DNA of 64,000 nt from an uncultured Oscillospiraceae bacterium (GCA_910584285.1 CAJTYK010000005.1:1-64000), one strand, 5' to 3'. Shown: positions 1 through 8,229, counted from the first letter of the stretch. Notes: generated by a model not told the origin, from the letters alone. Made by a program: numbers and translations.

Positions 1-2
1 GC

Positions 3-866
3 GACGATGTGGAGAATATTCTGCTGCGGCTGGTTCAGGCCGCCGACTATGACATTGAGCTGGCCCAACGGGGTATTATCTACGTGGATGAGATCGACAA
101 GATCGCCCGTAAGAGCGAGAACACCTCCATTACCCGGGACGTGTCCGGCGAGGGCGTGCAGCAGGCCCTGCTGAAAATTCTGGAGGGCACTGTGGCCAAC
201 GTCCCCCCCCAGGGTGGGCGCAAGCACCCCCATCAGGAATTCCTGCAGATTGATACCAAAAACATTCTGTTTATCTGCGGCGGGGCCTTTGACGGGCTGG
301 ATAAGATCATCGAGCGCCGGCTGGATCAAAAGACCATCGGCTTTGGCTCCGACGTAAAGACCTCGGCGGAGCGGGAGAAGGACGACGTATTTCAGCACGT
401 TCAGCCCCATGATCTGCTGAAATTCGGCATCATCCCGGAGCTGGTGGGCCGTCTGCCCATCCTCACCAGCCTGAAGGCACTGGATCGGGAACAGCTGGTG
501 CGTATCCTCACTGAGCCGAAAAACGCCCTGGTGAAGCAGTACAAGTGCCTGATGGACTACGACAACGTGGATCTGGAGTTTGCCCCCGGCGCGCTGGAGG
601 CTGCCGCCGACAAGGCACTGGAGCGCAAGATCGGCGCCCGGGGCCTGCGGGCTGTGCTGGAGGAGGTCATGACCCCGGTGATGTATGAGGTGCCTTCCGA
701 TCAGAGCATCGCCAAGGTGACCATCACTGCCCAGTCCATCAAGGGCGAGGGAAAGGCCGAGATCCTGCGGGAGGAGGGGCGGCCAGCCCGGCCGAGGTTG
801 GGCGCCGCTGAGCTGCGGGCAGAACGGGGCGGACAGCAAGCTCATCCCCGGGGAAATGTATCCTGA
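3..866 (+). CDS. clpX: ATP-dependent Clp protease ATP-binding subunit ClpX (5' partial)
   Basis: C-terminal two thirds of ClpX, the AAA+ unfoldase that feeds substrates to ClpP. The frame is open to the window edge, so the zinc-binding domain and Walker A are outside. Visible are Walker B (YVDEIDK), the sensor-1 and pore region (GEGVQQALLKILEGT), the internal segment with FGSDVK, and the small C-terminal AAA domain with sensor 2 (KIGARGLRAVLEEV). The product is normal to about KGEGKAEILREEG. After that comes an unusual G/R/P/A-rich tail of about 29 residues that looks out of frame. Adding one G to the GGGG run at 776-779 would give a short ordinary tail stopping at 809-811. It is followed by lon, a common Firmicutes neighbour. 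Confidence 0.95.
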   Translation, partial: DDVENILLRLVQAADYDIELAQRGIIYVDEIDKIARKSENTSITRDVSGEGVQQALLKILEGTVANVPPQGGRKHPHQEFLQIDTKNILFICGGAFDGLDKIIERRLDQKTIGFGSDVKTSAEREKDDVFQHVQPHDLLKFGIIPELVGRLPILTSLKALDREQLVRILTEPKNALVKQYKCLMDYDNVDLEFAPGALEAAADKALERKIGARGLRAVLEEVMTPVMYEVPSDQSIAKVTITAQSIKGEGKAEILREEGRPARPRLGAAELRAERGGQQAHPRGNVS

Positions 867-893
867 GCGAAAGGCACAATCGACAATAAACTG

Positions 894-923
894 AACGGGG
901 CGGGCGCATCGGCCCGCCCCGTT
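894..923 (+). terminator. Hairpin between clpX and lon
   Basis: Perfect 12-bp inverted repeat (arms 894-905 and 912-923, AACGGGGCGGGC and its complement) with a 6-nt loop. It lies downstream of clpX and just upstream of the lon ribosome site. It has no following T-run, so it may be a weak terminator, an RNA-processing or 3'-stabilising hairpin rather than a strong stop. Confidence 0.55.
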
Positions 924-946
924 GCCCGATATAGAGGAGGTATCCC

Positions 947-3367
947 ATGACTGATACGCTTGAGAACGGGCCCGTCCGGCTGACCATTCCAGTGCTCACC
1001 CTGCGGGGACTCACCGTGTTTCCCCAGCTCCTGCTGCACTTTGACGTGGGGCGGGCGGCGTCCATCCGCGCCCTGGAGGAGGCCATGGAGGAAAAACGGG
1101 AGATCTTCCTGGTGACCCAGCGGGATCTGACGGTGGAGAACCCAGAGGAGCGGGATCTCTATGCCATCGGAACGGTGGCGGAGGTCAAGCAGATCCTCCG
1201 CCTGCCGGAAAACGGCGTCCGGGTGATGGTGGCGGGACGCAGCCGGGGCCGGCTGCTGCATCTTACGTCGCTGGAGCCCTATCTGACGGCGGAGGTGGAG
1301 CTGATCCCGGAGCTCCCGGCCGCAAAGGGGAATTCTCCCAGAACCGAGGCAGCCATCCGCCAGGTTTACAACTATCTGGAGCGGTACACCGAGCTGTCCG
1401 ACCGAGTGGCGCCGGAGATCTATCTCAAGCTGCTGGCCAGCGACGATCCGGCCTATATTGCGGACTACGCCGCCCAGCACCTGCCCCTGCGGTTTGAGGA
1501 CAAGCAGGCGGTGCTGGAGGAGCTGCGTCCCGTCCGCCGGTTAGATCGGCTGTGCCGGATTCTGGGCCGTGAGGTGGAAATTTTAGAGGTGGAAAGCGAT
1601 CTGGCGGCCAAAGTCCATGAGCAGGTGGCGGCCAGCCAGCGGGACTATTTCCTCCGGGAGCAGCTTCGGGTACTCCAGCGGGAGCTGGGGGAGCCGGAGG
1701 AGGACGACGAGATTGTGGAGTACCGGGAGCAGATCGCCAAAGCTAAGCTGCCCGACGAGGTTCGGGAAAAGCTGCTCAAGGAGGTTCGGCACCTGGAGAA
1801 GCAGCCCTATAGCTCCTCGGAGGCGGCGGTGCTGCGGGGCTACCTGGACACGTGCCTGGAGCTGCCCTGGAGGACAAAAACGCGGGAGCGGGTGAGCGTG
1901 GCCGCGGTGGCCAAGGCGCTGGACGCGGATCACTATGGGCTGGACAAGGTAAAGGAGCGGATCCTGGAATTTGTGGCGGTGAAGCAGCTGGCCCCCCAAC
2001 TCAAGGGGCAGATCATCTGCCTGGTGGGCCCGCCGGGGGTGGGCAAGACCTCCATTGCCATGAGCGTGGCCCGGGCCATGAACCGAAAGCTGGCTCGAAT
2101 TTCCCTGGGGGGGATCCGGGATGAGGCGGACATACGGGGCCACCGCAAGACCTATGTGGGAGCTATGCCGGGACGTATCATCGCGGGGATCAAGCAAGCG
2201 GGGAGCGCCAACCCGGTACTGCTGCTGGACGAGATCGACAAAGTGGGCAGCGACCACCGGGGCGATCCGGCGGCGGCGCTGTTGGAAGTACTGGACGGGG
2301 AACAAAACAGCACCTTCCGGGATCATTTTCTGGAGCTGCCCTTTGACCTGTCGGACGTGATGTTCATCACCACTGCCAACACCACCGATACCATCCCCAA
2401 GCCTCTGCTGGATCGGATGGAGGTCATTGAGCTGCCCAGTTACACGGATAAGGAGAAACTGCAGATCGCGAAAAAGCATCTGTTGCCCCGGGAACTGAAG
2501 CGCCACGGCCTGTCCCGCGCCCAGCTGAAGCTCAGCGACGGGGGGCTCAATGAGTTGATCGCCGGTTACACCAAGGAGTCCGGGGTGCGGCAGCTGGAGC
2601 GGCAGCTAGCCGCCCTGTGCCGGAAAGCGGCGGCCAGCCTTGTGAGGCGAGATGTCAAGCAGATTTCCATTACAGAGCAGAATTTGGAGGAGTTTTTGGG
2701 CCCCCGGCGCTATCTGGACGAGACCCCATCCCTGGAGCCGCAGGTAGGGGTAGTAAACGGGCTGGCCTGGACGTCGGTGGGCGGAGAGCTGCTGGAGGTG
2801 GAGGTAAACGTGGTGCCCGGCTCGGGCAAGCTGGCCCTCACCGGCAACCTGGGAGATGTGATGAAGGAATCCGCCCGGGCGGCCCTGTCCTATATCCGCA
2901 GCCGGGCAGCCCAGTTGGGAGTAGATCCGGACTTCCACACTACCAAGGATATCCACGTCCATTTCCCGGAGGGGGCGGTGCCCAAGGACGGCCCCTCTGC
3001 CGGTATTGCCATTACCACCGCCATGGTGTCCGCCCTCACCGGCGTTCCCGTCCGCCCGGATGTGGCAATGACGGGGGAGATCACCCTGCGGGGGCGCGTG
3101 CTGGCCATTGGCGGTCTGCGAGAAAAAACCATGGCCGCCCTGCGCAACCATATTTCCACGGTAATTCTCCCGGCGGACAATATGAAGGACTTGAAGGAGA
3201 TCGACCAGACGGTACGCACTGCATTGAAGTTTATCCCTGTTCATCAGGCGGATGATGTCTTGGCCCAGGCGCTGACAGGTGGTTTTACCTTACAGGCTGG
3301 TGGATCCTTGAACTCCACGGTGGAGCCGCCCAAGGCTGTGGGGCGAACCGTTAACCTACGGCAGTGA
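947..3367 (+). CDS. lon: ATP-dependent endopeptidase La (Lon)
   Basis: Full-length 806-residue LonA-type protease, which degrades damaged and regulatory proteins in the cytoplasm. N-terminal substrate-binding (LAN) domain about residues 10-200, a coiled helical region to about 310, AAA+ domain with Walker A GPPGVGKT (361-368), and a Ser/Lys peptidase domain with catalytic Ser684 in KDGPSAG and Lys727 in GLREKT. The start ATG follows GAGGAGG by 6 nt. The length is typical of the family. It ends 9 nt before engB, the same order as lon-engB (lonA-ysxC) in Bacillus, so co-transcription is likely. Confidence 0.98.
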   Translation: MTDTLENGPVRLTIPVLTLRGLTVFPQLLLHFDVGRAASIRALEEAMEEKREIFLVTQRDLTVENPEERDLYAIGTVAEVKQILRLPENGVRVMVAGRSRGRLLHLTSLEPYLTAEVELIPELPAAKGNSPRTEAAIRQVYNYLERYTELSDRVAPEIYLKLLASDDPAYIADYAAQHLPLRFEDKQAVLEELRPVRRLDRLCRILGREVEILEVESDLAAKVHEQVAASQRDYFLREQLRVLQRELGEPEEDDEIVEYREQIAKAKLPDEVREKLLKEVRHLEKQPYSSSEAAVLRGYLDTCLELPWRTKTRERVSVAAVAKALDADHYGLDKVKERILEFVAVKQLAPQLKGQIICLVGPPGVGKTSIAMSVARAMNRKLARISLGGIRDEADIRGHRKTYVGAMPGRIIAGIKQAGSANPVLLLDEIDKVGSDHRGDPAAALLEVLDGEQNSTFRDHFLELPFDLSDVMFITTANTTDTIPKPLLDRMEVIELPSYTDKEKLQIAKKHLLPRELKRHGLSRAQLKLSDGGLNELIAGYTKESGVRQLERQLAALCRKAAASLVRRDVKQISITEQNLEEFLGPRRYLDETPSLEPQVGVVNGLAWTSVGGELLEVEVNVVPGSGKLALTGNLGDVMKESARAALSYIRSRAAQLGVDPDFHTTKDIHVHFPEGAVPKDGPSAGIAITTAMVSALTGVPVRPDVAMTGEITLRGRVLAIGGLREKTMAALRNHISTVILPADNMKDLKEIDQTVRTALKFIPVHQADDVLAQALTGGFTLQAGGSLNSTVEPPKAVGRTVNLRQ

Positions 3368-3376
3368 GGTGGGGCA

Positions 3377-3976
3377 ATGACGGTAAATTGGAATATAGCG
3401 GAGTTTATTCGCTCGGCGGCAAAACCCGCCGACTTTCCCAGGGATGGCCTGCCTCAGGTGGTGTTCGCGGGTCGTTCTAATGTGGGCAAGTCGTCGGCCA
3501 TCAACCGTCTGCTTAACCGGAAGAACTTTGCTCGGGTGGGCTCCGCTCCTGGGAAAACCACCCATATCAACTACTTTTTAATAGATAAAAAGCTGTATCT
3601 GGTAGATTTGCCCGGATACGGCTACGCCAAGGTGTCCAAGCAGGAGCGGGATCGCTGGGGGCGGCTCATTGAGGCATGGTTTGCCGACAGGTCGCGGATG
3701 GCGGTGGGCATCCTGATTGTGGACGCTCGTCACAAGCCAACGACGGACGACTGCACCATGGCCCAGGTCTTTTTAAGCGCAGGAAAGCCCTTTCTGGTGC
3801 TGGCAAACAAGCTGGATAAGCTGAAAAAGAGCGAGATTGAGGGCAATCTACTGCGCATCCGGGAGACGCTGACCCTGCCGGAGAGCGCGCCTGTGCTCCC
3901 CTTTTCCGCGGAGAAGGGGGCCGGAAAGGCGGAGCTTATCGGGGAAATTCTGAACTGTTTGGAGGCTCAGGTATGA
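3377..3976 (+). CDS. engB: Ribosome biogenesis GTP-binding protein EngB/YsxC
   Basis: A 199-residue TRAFAC GTPase needed for assembly of the large ribosomal subunit. All G motifs are present: G1 GRSNVGKSS (about residues 32-40), G2 threonine in GKTTHINYF, G3 DLPGYGYA (75-82) and G4 NKLDK (about 139-143). The length matches the family. It follows lon by 9 nt and its stop overlaps the next start in an ATGA junction (3973-3976), so the FAH-family gene is probably translationally coupled to it. Confidence 0.97.
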   Translation: MTVNWNIAEFIRSAAKPADFPRDGLPQVVFAGRSNVGKSSAINRLLNRKNFARVGSAPGKTTHINYFLIDKKLYLVDLPGYGYAKVSKQERDRWGRLIEAWFADRSRMAVGILIVDARHKPTTDDCTMAQVFLSAGKPFLVLANKLDKLKKSEIEGNLLRIRETLTLPESAPVLPFSAEKGAGKAELIGEILNCLEAQV

Positions 3977-4725
3977 GATATGTGCGAATTGATCAGCCGG
4001 AGGGCCCCTGCTGGGGCGTGGTGAAGGGGGAGGAGGTGCTCACCCTCTCCAAGCCGCCTTTTGACGGGCTGGACTACGATGGCGGGCGGCTGCCCTTGGG
4101 CCAATGCAGGCTGCTGGCCCCTTGCACTCCCAGCAAAATTGTGTGCGTAGGCAAAAATTACGCGGAGCACGCCCGGGAGATGGGGTCGGAGCCTCCAGGC
4201 TTTCCGGTTCTGTTCCTGAAGGGGCCCAACACGCTGAACCGGCACGAGGGGGCTGTTCACGCGCCGGACTTCGTGGGTCAGCTGGACTATGAGGGGGAGC
4301 TTGCCCTGGTGATCCGGCAAAAGGCAAAGAATGTAAAGGAAAAGGACTTCGCGGACTATGTGCTGGGCTATACCTGCCTGAACGACGTCACCGCCCGGGA
4401 TGTTCAGCGGCATGACGGCCAGTGGACGCGGGGAAAGTCCATGGACGGCTTCTGTCCGGTGGGGCCGTTTGTGGTGGACGATGTGGATCCGTCGGCGCTG
4501 AAGGTGGAGACCCGGTTGAACGGCAAGGTAGTGCAGCAGGGGAGTACCTCTGATTTTATTACCCCGGTGGGCAAACTGATCGAGTTCATCACCGCCTCCA
4601 TGACCCTGGAGCCTGGGGATGTAGTTACCACTGGCACCCCGGCGGGGGTGGGCCCCATGGTTCCTGGCGACGTGGTAGAGGTGGACGTGGAGGGCGTGGG
4701 CGTCCTCAAAAATCAGGTGATCTGA
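3973..4725 (+). CDS. Fumarylacetoacetate hydrolase (FAH) family protein
   Basis: 250-residue protein of the FAHD1/YcgM-type FAH family, whose members act as acylpyruvases, oxaloacetate decarboxylases or 2-hydroxyhepta-2,4-dienedioate isomerases. Seen: the CVGKNYAEHAREMG start of the catalytic domain (about 57), the metal-binding ExE in DYEGELALV (about 100-106), NDVTARDVQ, and the GDVVTTGTPAGVGPM loop near the C terminus. Substrate cannot be set from sequence. The ATGA overlap with engB suggests coupled translation, although no functional link to ribosome assembly is known. Confidence 0.9.
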   Translation: MRYVRIDQPEGPCWGVVKGEEVLTLSKPPFDGLDYDGGRLPLGQCRLLAPCTPSKIVCVGKNYAEHAREMGSEPPGFPVLFLKGPNTLNRHEGAVHAPDFVGQLDYEGELALVIRQKAKNVKEKDFADYVLGYTCLNDVTARDVQRHDGQWTRGKSMDGFCPVGPFVVDDVDPSALKVETRLNGKVVQQGSTSDFITPVGKLIEFITASMTLEPGDVVTTGTPAGVGPMVPGDVVEVDVEGVGVLKNQVI

Positions 4726-4733
4726 ATCAAATC

Positions 4734-4763
4734 CCGGCGGGCGGGGGAGTACCCGTCCGCCGG
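4734..4763 (+). terminator. Hairpin after the FAH-family gene
   Basis: 12-bp stem with one G-T pair (4734-4745 with 4752-4763) and a 6-nt loop, 8 nt after the stop codon. It is followed by an A-run instead of a T-run, so it is at best a weak intrinsic terminator for lon-engB-FAH. Confidence 0.5.
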
Positions 4764-4792
4764 AAAAAAGATGGGACGCCGGAAAAAATAGC

Positions 4793-4821
4793 TTGCTTTT
4801 TCCGGCGAGGTCTGTTATAAT
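4793..4821 (+). promoter_or_regulatory. Sigma-A promoter of tRNA-Gly
   Basis: -35 TTGCTT (4793-4798), 17-nt spacer, consensus -10 TATAAT (4816-4821). Transcription would begin near 4828, about 7 nt before the tRNA. Confidence 0.85.
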
Positions 4822-4834
4822 GCTAAAAGCAGAT

Positions 4835-4908
4835 GCAGGTGTAGTTCAATGGTAGAATGTCAGCTTCCCAAGCTGAACACGGGGGTTCGATTCCCCTCAC
4901 CTGCTCCA
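4835..4908 (+). tRNA. tRNA-Gly (anticodon CCC)
   Basis: Complete cloverleaf: acceptor stem GCAGGTG pairs with CACCTGC (4898-4904), discriminator T, D-arm with AATGGTAGA, anticodon stem TCAGC/GCTGA around the loop TTCCCAA (anticodon CCC), and a T-arm with GGTTCGATTCC. The 3' CCA is encoded (4906-4908). It has its own promoter and terminator and so is a monocistronic unit. Confidence 0.97.
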
Positions 4909-4909
4909 T

Positions 4910-4946
4910 GTCGCCGCAAGCGTCATATCGCTTGCGGCGACTTTTT
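4910..4946 (+). terminator. Rho-independent terminator of tRNA-Gly
   Basis: Perfect 13-bp stem (4910-4922 with 4929-4941), loop TCATAT, then TTTTT. It starts 2 nt after the CCA end. Confidence 0.93.
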
Positions 4947-5042
4947 CAAAGTCACCGCTCGCTCATTCTGCTGCAGCTTCTTTCCCCACGAAGCCTGAAG
5001 AACGGCTTTGTGAGGGCCCTATACCAGCTTTGGGGGGAGCTT

Positions 5043-5552
5043 ATGCTGTATCATGGAACAATTGTAGGCGGATTATGCGTCATCAGGGCAAATTCGATTT
5101 CGCATACATCAGGAAAGCAGGTTGCTTATTTCACCGAAGACAGGTGTTATGCGTTGGTCTGCTGTCGGGGCAGAGGCGAAAACTTTGTTACCATTGGGCT
5201 CCGTGAAGATGGGAAACAGCACTATTTTGAGCGGTTTCCCAATCAAATGGAAATACTCTATGGCGGTAAACGGGGTTACCTCTATTCGACAGAAGCGCAC
5301 CTGCAAAACAGCTCGGGACACACTTGGAAAAGTGAACTGGATGTCCCTGTTTTTCTTCACGAAGTAGTAGACGATGTCTATTCAGAGCTTCTGAAAGAGG
5401 AAAAAGTGGGGGATCTGATCGTCCACAGATACTTGGAAATTGACCCTGTGGAGCAAAAAATGCACGCAAACCACATTAAAGAGCACATGGCAGAGGAAGG
5501 GGAAGTCATGAGGCAGTTTTACCTTGCCCATTTTGGAGCACTATGGGATTGA
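5043..5552 (+). CDS. Uncharacterised protein, possibly acquired
   Basis: 169-residue protein not assigned to a family with confidence. The start ATG at 5043 follows a GGGGGGAG ribosome site. The frame stays open upstream into the tRNA, but that part cannot be coding. The N terminus MLYHGT and the later HTSGKQVAYFT recall the beginning of small ADP-ribosyltransferase-like folds (RES or DUF3990 types), but no catalytic Glu motif can be placed, so this is only a resemblance. The C-terminal third is helical and charged. Base composition is clearly AT-richer than the flanking genes. Its position immediately downstream of a tRNA gene is a common integration spot, so horizontal acquisition is plausible. 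No transposase or integrase adjoins it. Confidence 0.6.
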   Translation: MLYHGTIVGGLCVIRANSISHTSGKQVAYFTEDRCYALVCCRGRGENFVTIGLREDGKQHYFERFPNQMEILYGGKRGYLYSTEAHLQNSSGHTWKSELDVPVFLHEVVDDVYSELLKEEKVGDLIVHRYLEIDPVEQKMHANHIKEHMAEEGEVMRQFYLAHFGALWD

Positions 5553-5568
5553 TTCCGGAAGTGCGCCC

Positions 5569-5614
5569 GGGTTTAGCCGGGTTGGCCGGTTTGGCTGGGT
5601 TGGCTGGGTTTACC
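5569..5614 (+). repeat. Short imperfect tandem repeat upstream of ruvC
   Basis: Five consecutive 9-10-nt units of the form GGGTTGGCT, varying at one to three positions (starts at 5569, 5579, 5588, 5597, 5606). The array ends 8 nt before the ruvC -35 element. Confidence 0.8.
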
Positions 5615-5622
5615 CACACAGC

Positions 5623-5651
5623 TTGCCTTTTCGGGCCCAATGTGGTAAAAT
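5623..5651 (+). promoter_or_regulatory. Sigma-A promoter of the ruv operon
   Basis: -35 TTGCCT (5623-5628), 17-nt spacer, -10 TAAAAT (5646-5651). The predicted leader contains a small TTGGGG/CCCCAA dyad (5660-5678) before the ribosome site. No evident LexA box was seen. Confidence 0.75.
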
Positions 5652-5700
5652 TACATAGTTTGGGGCGTTTCACCCCAAGCGGCGCTGGGAGGTGACCGCA

Positions 5701-6192
5701 ATGCTGATCCTTGGAATTGACCCCGGCTACGCCATCGTAGGCTTTGGGCTGGTGGAGGCGGTTCAGGGCAAGTACCGCCTGACGGCCTGCGGGGCCATCA
5801 ACACCCCGGCAGGGGTGCGGCTGCCCGCCCGCCTGTGGCGGATTGCCACCGATCTGGAGGATCTGATCGGGCAGTTTCACCCGGACGTGATGGCCATTGA
5901 GGAGCTGTTTTTCAACCACAATGTCACCACAGGCATCGGCGTGGCCCAGGCCCGGGGCGTGATTCTGATGACAGCGGAAAAACTGGGCCTTCCCGTTTGC
6001 GAGTATAACCCGTCTCAGGTGAAGCAGGCGGTGGTGGGTTACGGCAAGGCGGAAAAACGGCAGGTGATGGACATGACCAAGCGGCTGCTGAACCTGAACG
6101 CCGTACCCAAGCCGGACGACGCCGCAGACGCGGTGGCCATCGCCCTGTGCCACGCCCGGTCGTCCACCTCACTGCTGCAAACCATACGGTAA
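5701..6192 (+). CDS. ruvC: Crossover junction endodeoxyribonuclease RuvC
   Basis: 163-residue Holliday junction resolvase that cleaves four-way junctions together with RuvAB. The catalytic acidic residues are in place: Asp in LGIDPGYA (residue 6), Glu in AIEELFF (about 66), and the C-terminal DDAADAVAIA acidic pair (about 139-142). I chose ATG 5701 because GGGAGG lies 8 nt upstream. An in-frame GTG at 5692 would sit directly on the ribosome site. It is followed by ruvA after 16 nt. Confidence 0.97.
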   Translation: MLILGIDPGYAIVGFGLVEAVQGKYRLTACGAINTPAGVRLPARLWRIATDLEDLIGQFHPDVMAIEELFFNHNVTTGIGVAQARGVILMTAEKLGLPVCEYNPSQVKQAVVGYGKAEKRQVMDMTKRLLNLNAVPKPDDAADAVAIALCHARSSTSLLQTIR

Positions 6193-6208
6193 GATTTGAG
6201 GGATCAAC

Positions 6209-6814
6209 GTGTATTATTATCTGAACGGAACGGTGGCCCATGTGGGGCCCTATCTGGCGGTGATCGACTGCGGCGGGGTGGGCTATGCCTGCCGCACCAC
6301 CACCCACACCATCAGCAAACTCAATGTGGGGAAGGCTGCAAAGCTTTACACCCATTTGTATGTGCGGGAGGAGATCTTCGAGCTTTACGGCTTTGCCAGC
6401 GAGAGCGAGCTGGGCTGCTTCCGAATGCTCATCGGGGTATCCGGCGTGGGGCCCAAGGCGGCGCTGGCCATTTTGTCCTCCAACACCCCGGAGGGGCTGG
6501 CCCTGGCCATTGTCTCCGGCAACGAGAAAGCCCTGACCTCCGCCCCGGGGATCGGCAAGAAGATCGCCCAGCGGATCATCCTGGAGCTGAAGGACAAGCT
6601 GGCCAAGGGGCAGCTCACCACGGCTGGAGGGGAGAGCTTCGCCGGGGGAATCACCGTTATTCCGGAGAACAAGGCCAGCGAGGCGTCGGCGGCGCTGGCG
6701 GTGCTGGGCTACAGCCAGAGCGAGATCGCGGTGGCGCTGAAGGGAATCGACCTGGAGACGTTGGCGCTGGAGGACGTGATCAAGCAGGCGCTGAAGAAGA
6801 TGATAAAGGGATAG
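6209..6814 (+). CDS. ruvA: Holliday junction branch migration complex subunit RuvA
   Basis: 201-residue junction-recognition subunit. N-terminal OB fold (MYYYLNGTVAH to about 62), central tandem helix-hairpin-helix with GVSGVGPKAALAIL and APGIGKKIAQRIILELKDK, and the C-terminal three-helix domain (about 150-201) that contacts RuvB. The start is GTG. The length is normal. It forms one transcription unit with ruvC and, after a small inserted gene, ruvB. Confidence 0.97.
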   Translation: MYYYLNGTVAHVGPYLAVIDCGGVGYACRTTTHTISKLNVGKAAKLYTHLYVREEIFELYGFASESELGCFRMLIGVSGVGPKAALAILSSNTPEGLALAIVSGNEKALTSAPGIGKKIAQRIILELKDKLAKGQLTTAGGESFAGGITVIPENKASEASAALAVLGYSQSEIAVALKGIDLETLALEDVIKQALKKMIKG

Positions 6815-6839
6815 CCGCAAAGAATAAGGGGAGTTCCAT

Positions 6840-7154
6840 ATGTTGATCGTCCATGGGTGCGTTGCTCTGCTGTTTGTGCTCCTGGCTATCGTGTTTTTCT
6901 GCGGGAAATGCGCTTTCCTGATTGCGGGCTACAATACTGCAAGTCCGGAGGAAAAAGCAAATGTTGATGAGAAAGCGCTGTGCCGCGCTATGGGTGGGAT
7001 GATGCTTGCCTGTGCGGCCTGCTTTGGCGTGCTGATGCTCAGCGATGTGCTTCAGAGCATGGCGTTGCTGTGGATCGGCCTTGCCGCGTTTATTCTTGTG
7101 ATCATTGTCGGCGTGGTTTATATGAACACCTCGAAAAAGGTAAAGAGGAAGTGA
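6840..7154 (+). CDS. DUF3784 family membrane protein between ruvA and ruvB
   Basis: 104-residue protein with three hydrophobic segments (about 4-29, 53-70 and 75-95) and a basic C-terminal tail KKVKRK. The soluble loop after the first helix, with FLIAGYNTASPEEKANVDEK, is the hallmark of DUF3784 (common in Clostridia, function unknown). ATG follows AAGGGGAG. It lies 25 nt after ruvA and 4 nt before ruvB, so it is co-transcribed with Holliday-junction genes, an unusual insertion. Composition is less GC-rich than the ruv genes. Confidence 0.85.
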   Translation: MLIVHGCVALLFVLLAIVFFCGKCAFLIAGYNTASPEEKANVDEKALCRAMGGMMLACAACFGVLMLSDVLQSMALLWIGLAAFILVIIVGVVYMNTSKKVKRK

Positions 7155-7158
7155 TCCC

Positions 7159-8229
7159 TTGAGCATTGATTTTTCCGACAGCGGCGGCTTTGAGACGGAG
7201 GCCCCGCTGGTCACCACCTCCCTGACCCGGGACGACGATGGGGAGGGATCCCTCCGCCCGAAAACCCTCACCGAGTACATCGGCCAGGAGAAAGCCAAGG
7301 GGAACCTGTCCATCTTCATCCAGGCGGCCAAAATGCGGGGGGAACCCCTGGATCATGTCCTGCTCCACGGCCCCCCGGGGCTGGGGAAAACCACCCTGTC
7401 CGGTATCATCGCCAACGAGATGGGGGTAAATATCCGCATCACCTCCGGCCCCGCCATTGAAAAGCCGGGGGATCTAGCGGCGCTGCTCACCAATTTGCAG
7501 GAAAACGACATCCTGTTTGTGGACGAGATCCACCGGCTGAACCGTTCCGTGGAGGAGATCCTGTACCCCGCCATGGAGGACTACGCCATCGACATCATCA
7601 TCGGCAAGGGGCCCTCCGCCAACTCCATCCGGCTGGATCTGCCCAAATTCACCCTCATCGGGGCCACCACCCGGGCGGGACAGCTGTCCGCGCCCCTGCG
7701 GGATCGGTTCGGTGTCACCCTGCGGCTGGAACTGTACGCGCCGGAGGAGTTAGCCCTAATTGTCACCCGATCCGCCGGGATCCTGAACGTGCCCATAGAA
7801 GGGGAGGGGGCACTGGAGATCGCCCGCCGCAGCCGGGGCACCCCCCGGATCGCAAACCGGATGCTCCGCCGGGTGCGGGATTTCGCCCAGGTCACCGCTG
7901 GGGGCGTGGTCACTCAAGGGGTGGCAGATCGGGCGCTGAAGGCACTGGAGATCGACGAGCTGGGACTGGACAATGTGGATCGGCGAATGCTGAACAGTAT
8001 CATCACCAACTACAGCGGCGGCCCGGTGGGGCTGGATACCTTGGCCGCCACCATCAACGAGGAGTCCGTCACCCTGGAGGATGTGTACGAGCCCTATCTC
8101 ATGCAGCTTGGATTTCTCACCCGCACGCCCAGGGGGCGGTGCGTCACCCCAAAGGCTTACCAGCATCTGGGAATCGCGGCCCCCAATGGAACCGCATCGG
8201 GCCAGATCCCGGAGCAGCTCACCTTCTAA
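7159..8229 (+). CDS. ruvB: Holliday junction branch migration DNA helicase RuvB
   Basis: 356-residue AAA+ motor that drives branch migration with RuvA. Walker A GPPGLGKTTL (about residues 71-80), Walker B LFVDEIHRL (about 121), sensor 1 GATTRAG, arginine finger in PLRDRFG, and a C-terminal winged helix with TPRGR near the end. The start appears to be TTG at 7159, 8-9 nt after GAGG in the DUF3784 stop region. Length is slightly above the usual 335-345 because of the N-terminal leader. Confidence 0.97.
   Translation: MSIDFSDSGGFETEAPLVTTSLTRDDDGEGSLRPKTLTEYIGQEKAKGNLSIFIQAAKMRGEPLDHVLLHGPPGLGKTTLSGIIANEMGVNIRITSGPAIEKPGDLAALLTNLQENDILFVDEIHRLNRSVEEILYPAMEDYAIDIIIGKGPSANSIRLDLPKFTLIGATTRAGQLSAPLRDRFGVTLRLELYAPEELALIVTRSAGILNVPIEGEGALEIARRSRGTPRIANRMLRRVRDFAQVTAGGVVTQGVADRALKALEIDELGLDNVDRRMLNSIITNYSGGPVGLDTLAATINEESVTLEDVYEPYLMQLGFLTRTPRGRCVTPKAYQHLGIAAPNGTASGQIPEQLTF

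Noticed and set aside
4857..5042. Upstream extension of the orphan gene frame into tRNA-Gly.
   Set aside because: It overlaps the tRNA and its terminator. The ATG at 5043 has a good ribosome site.
5659..5678. TTGGGG/CCCCAA dyad in the ruvC leader as a possible LexA box.
   Set aside because: It does not match the Gram-positive CGAACRNRYGTTYC SOS box and lies after the transcription start.
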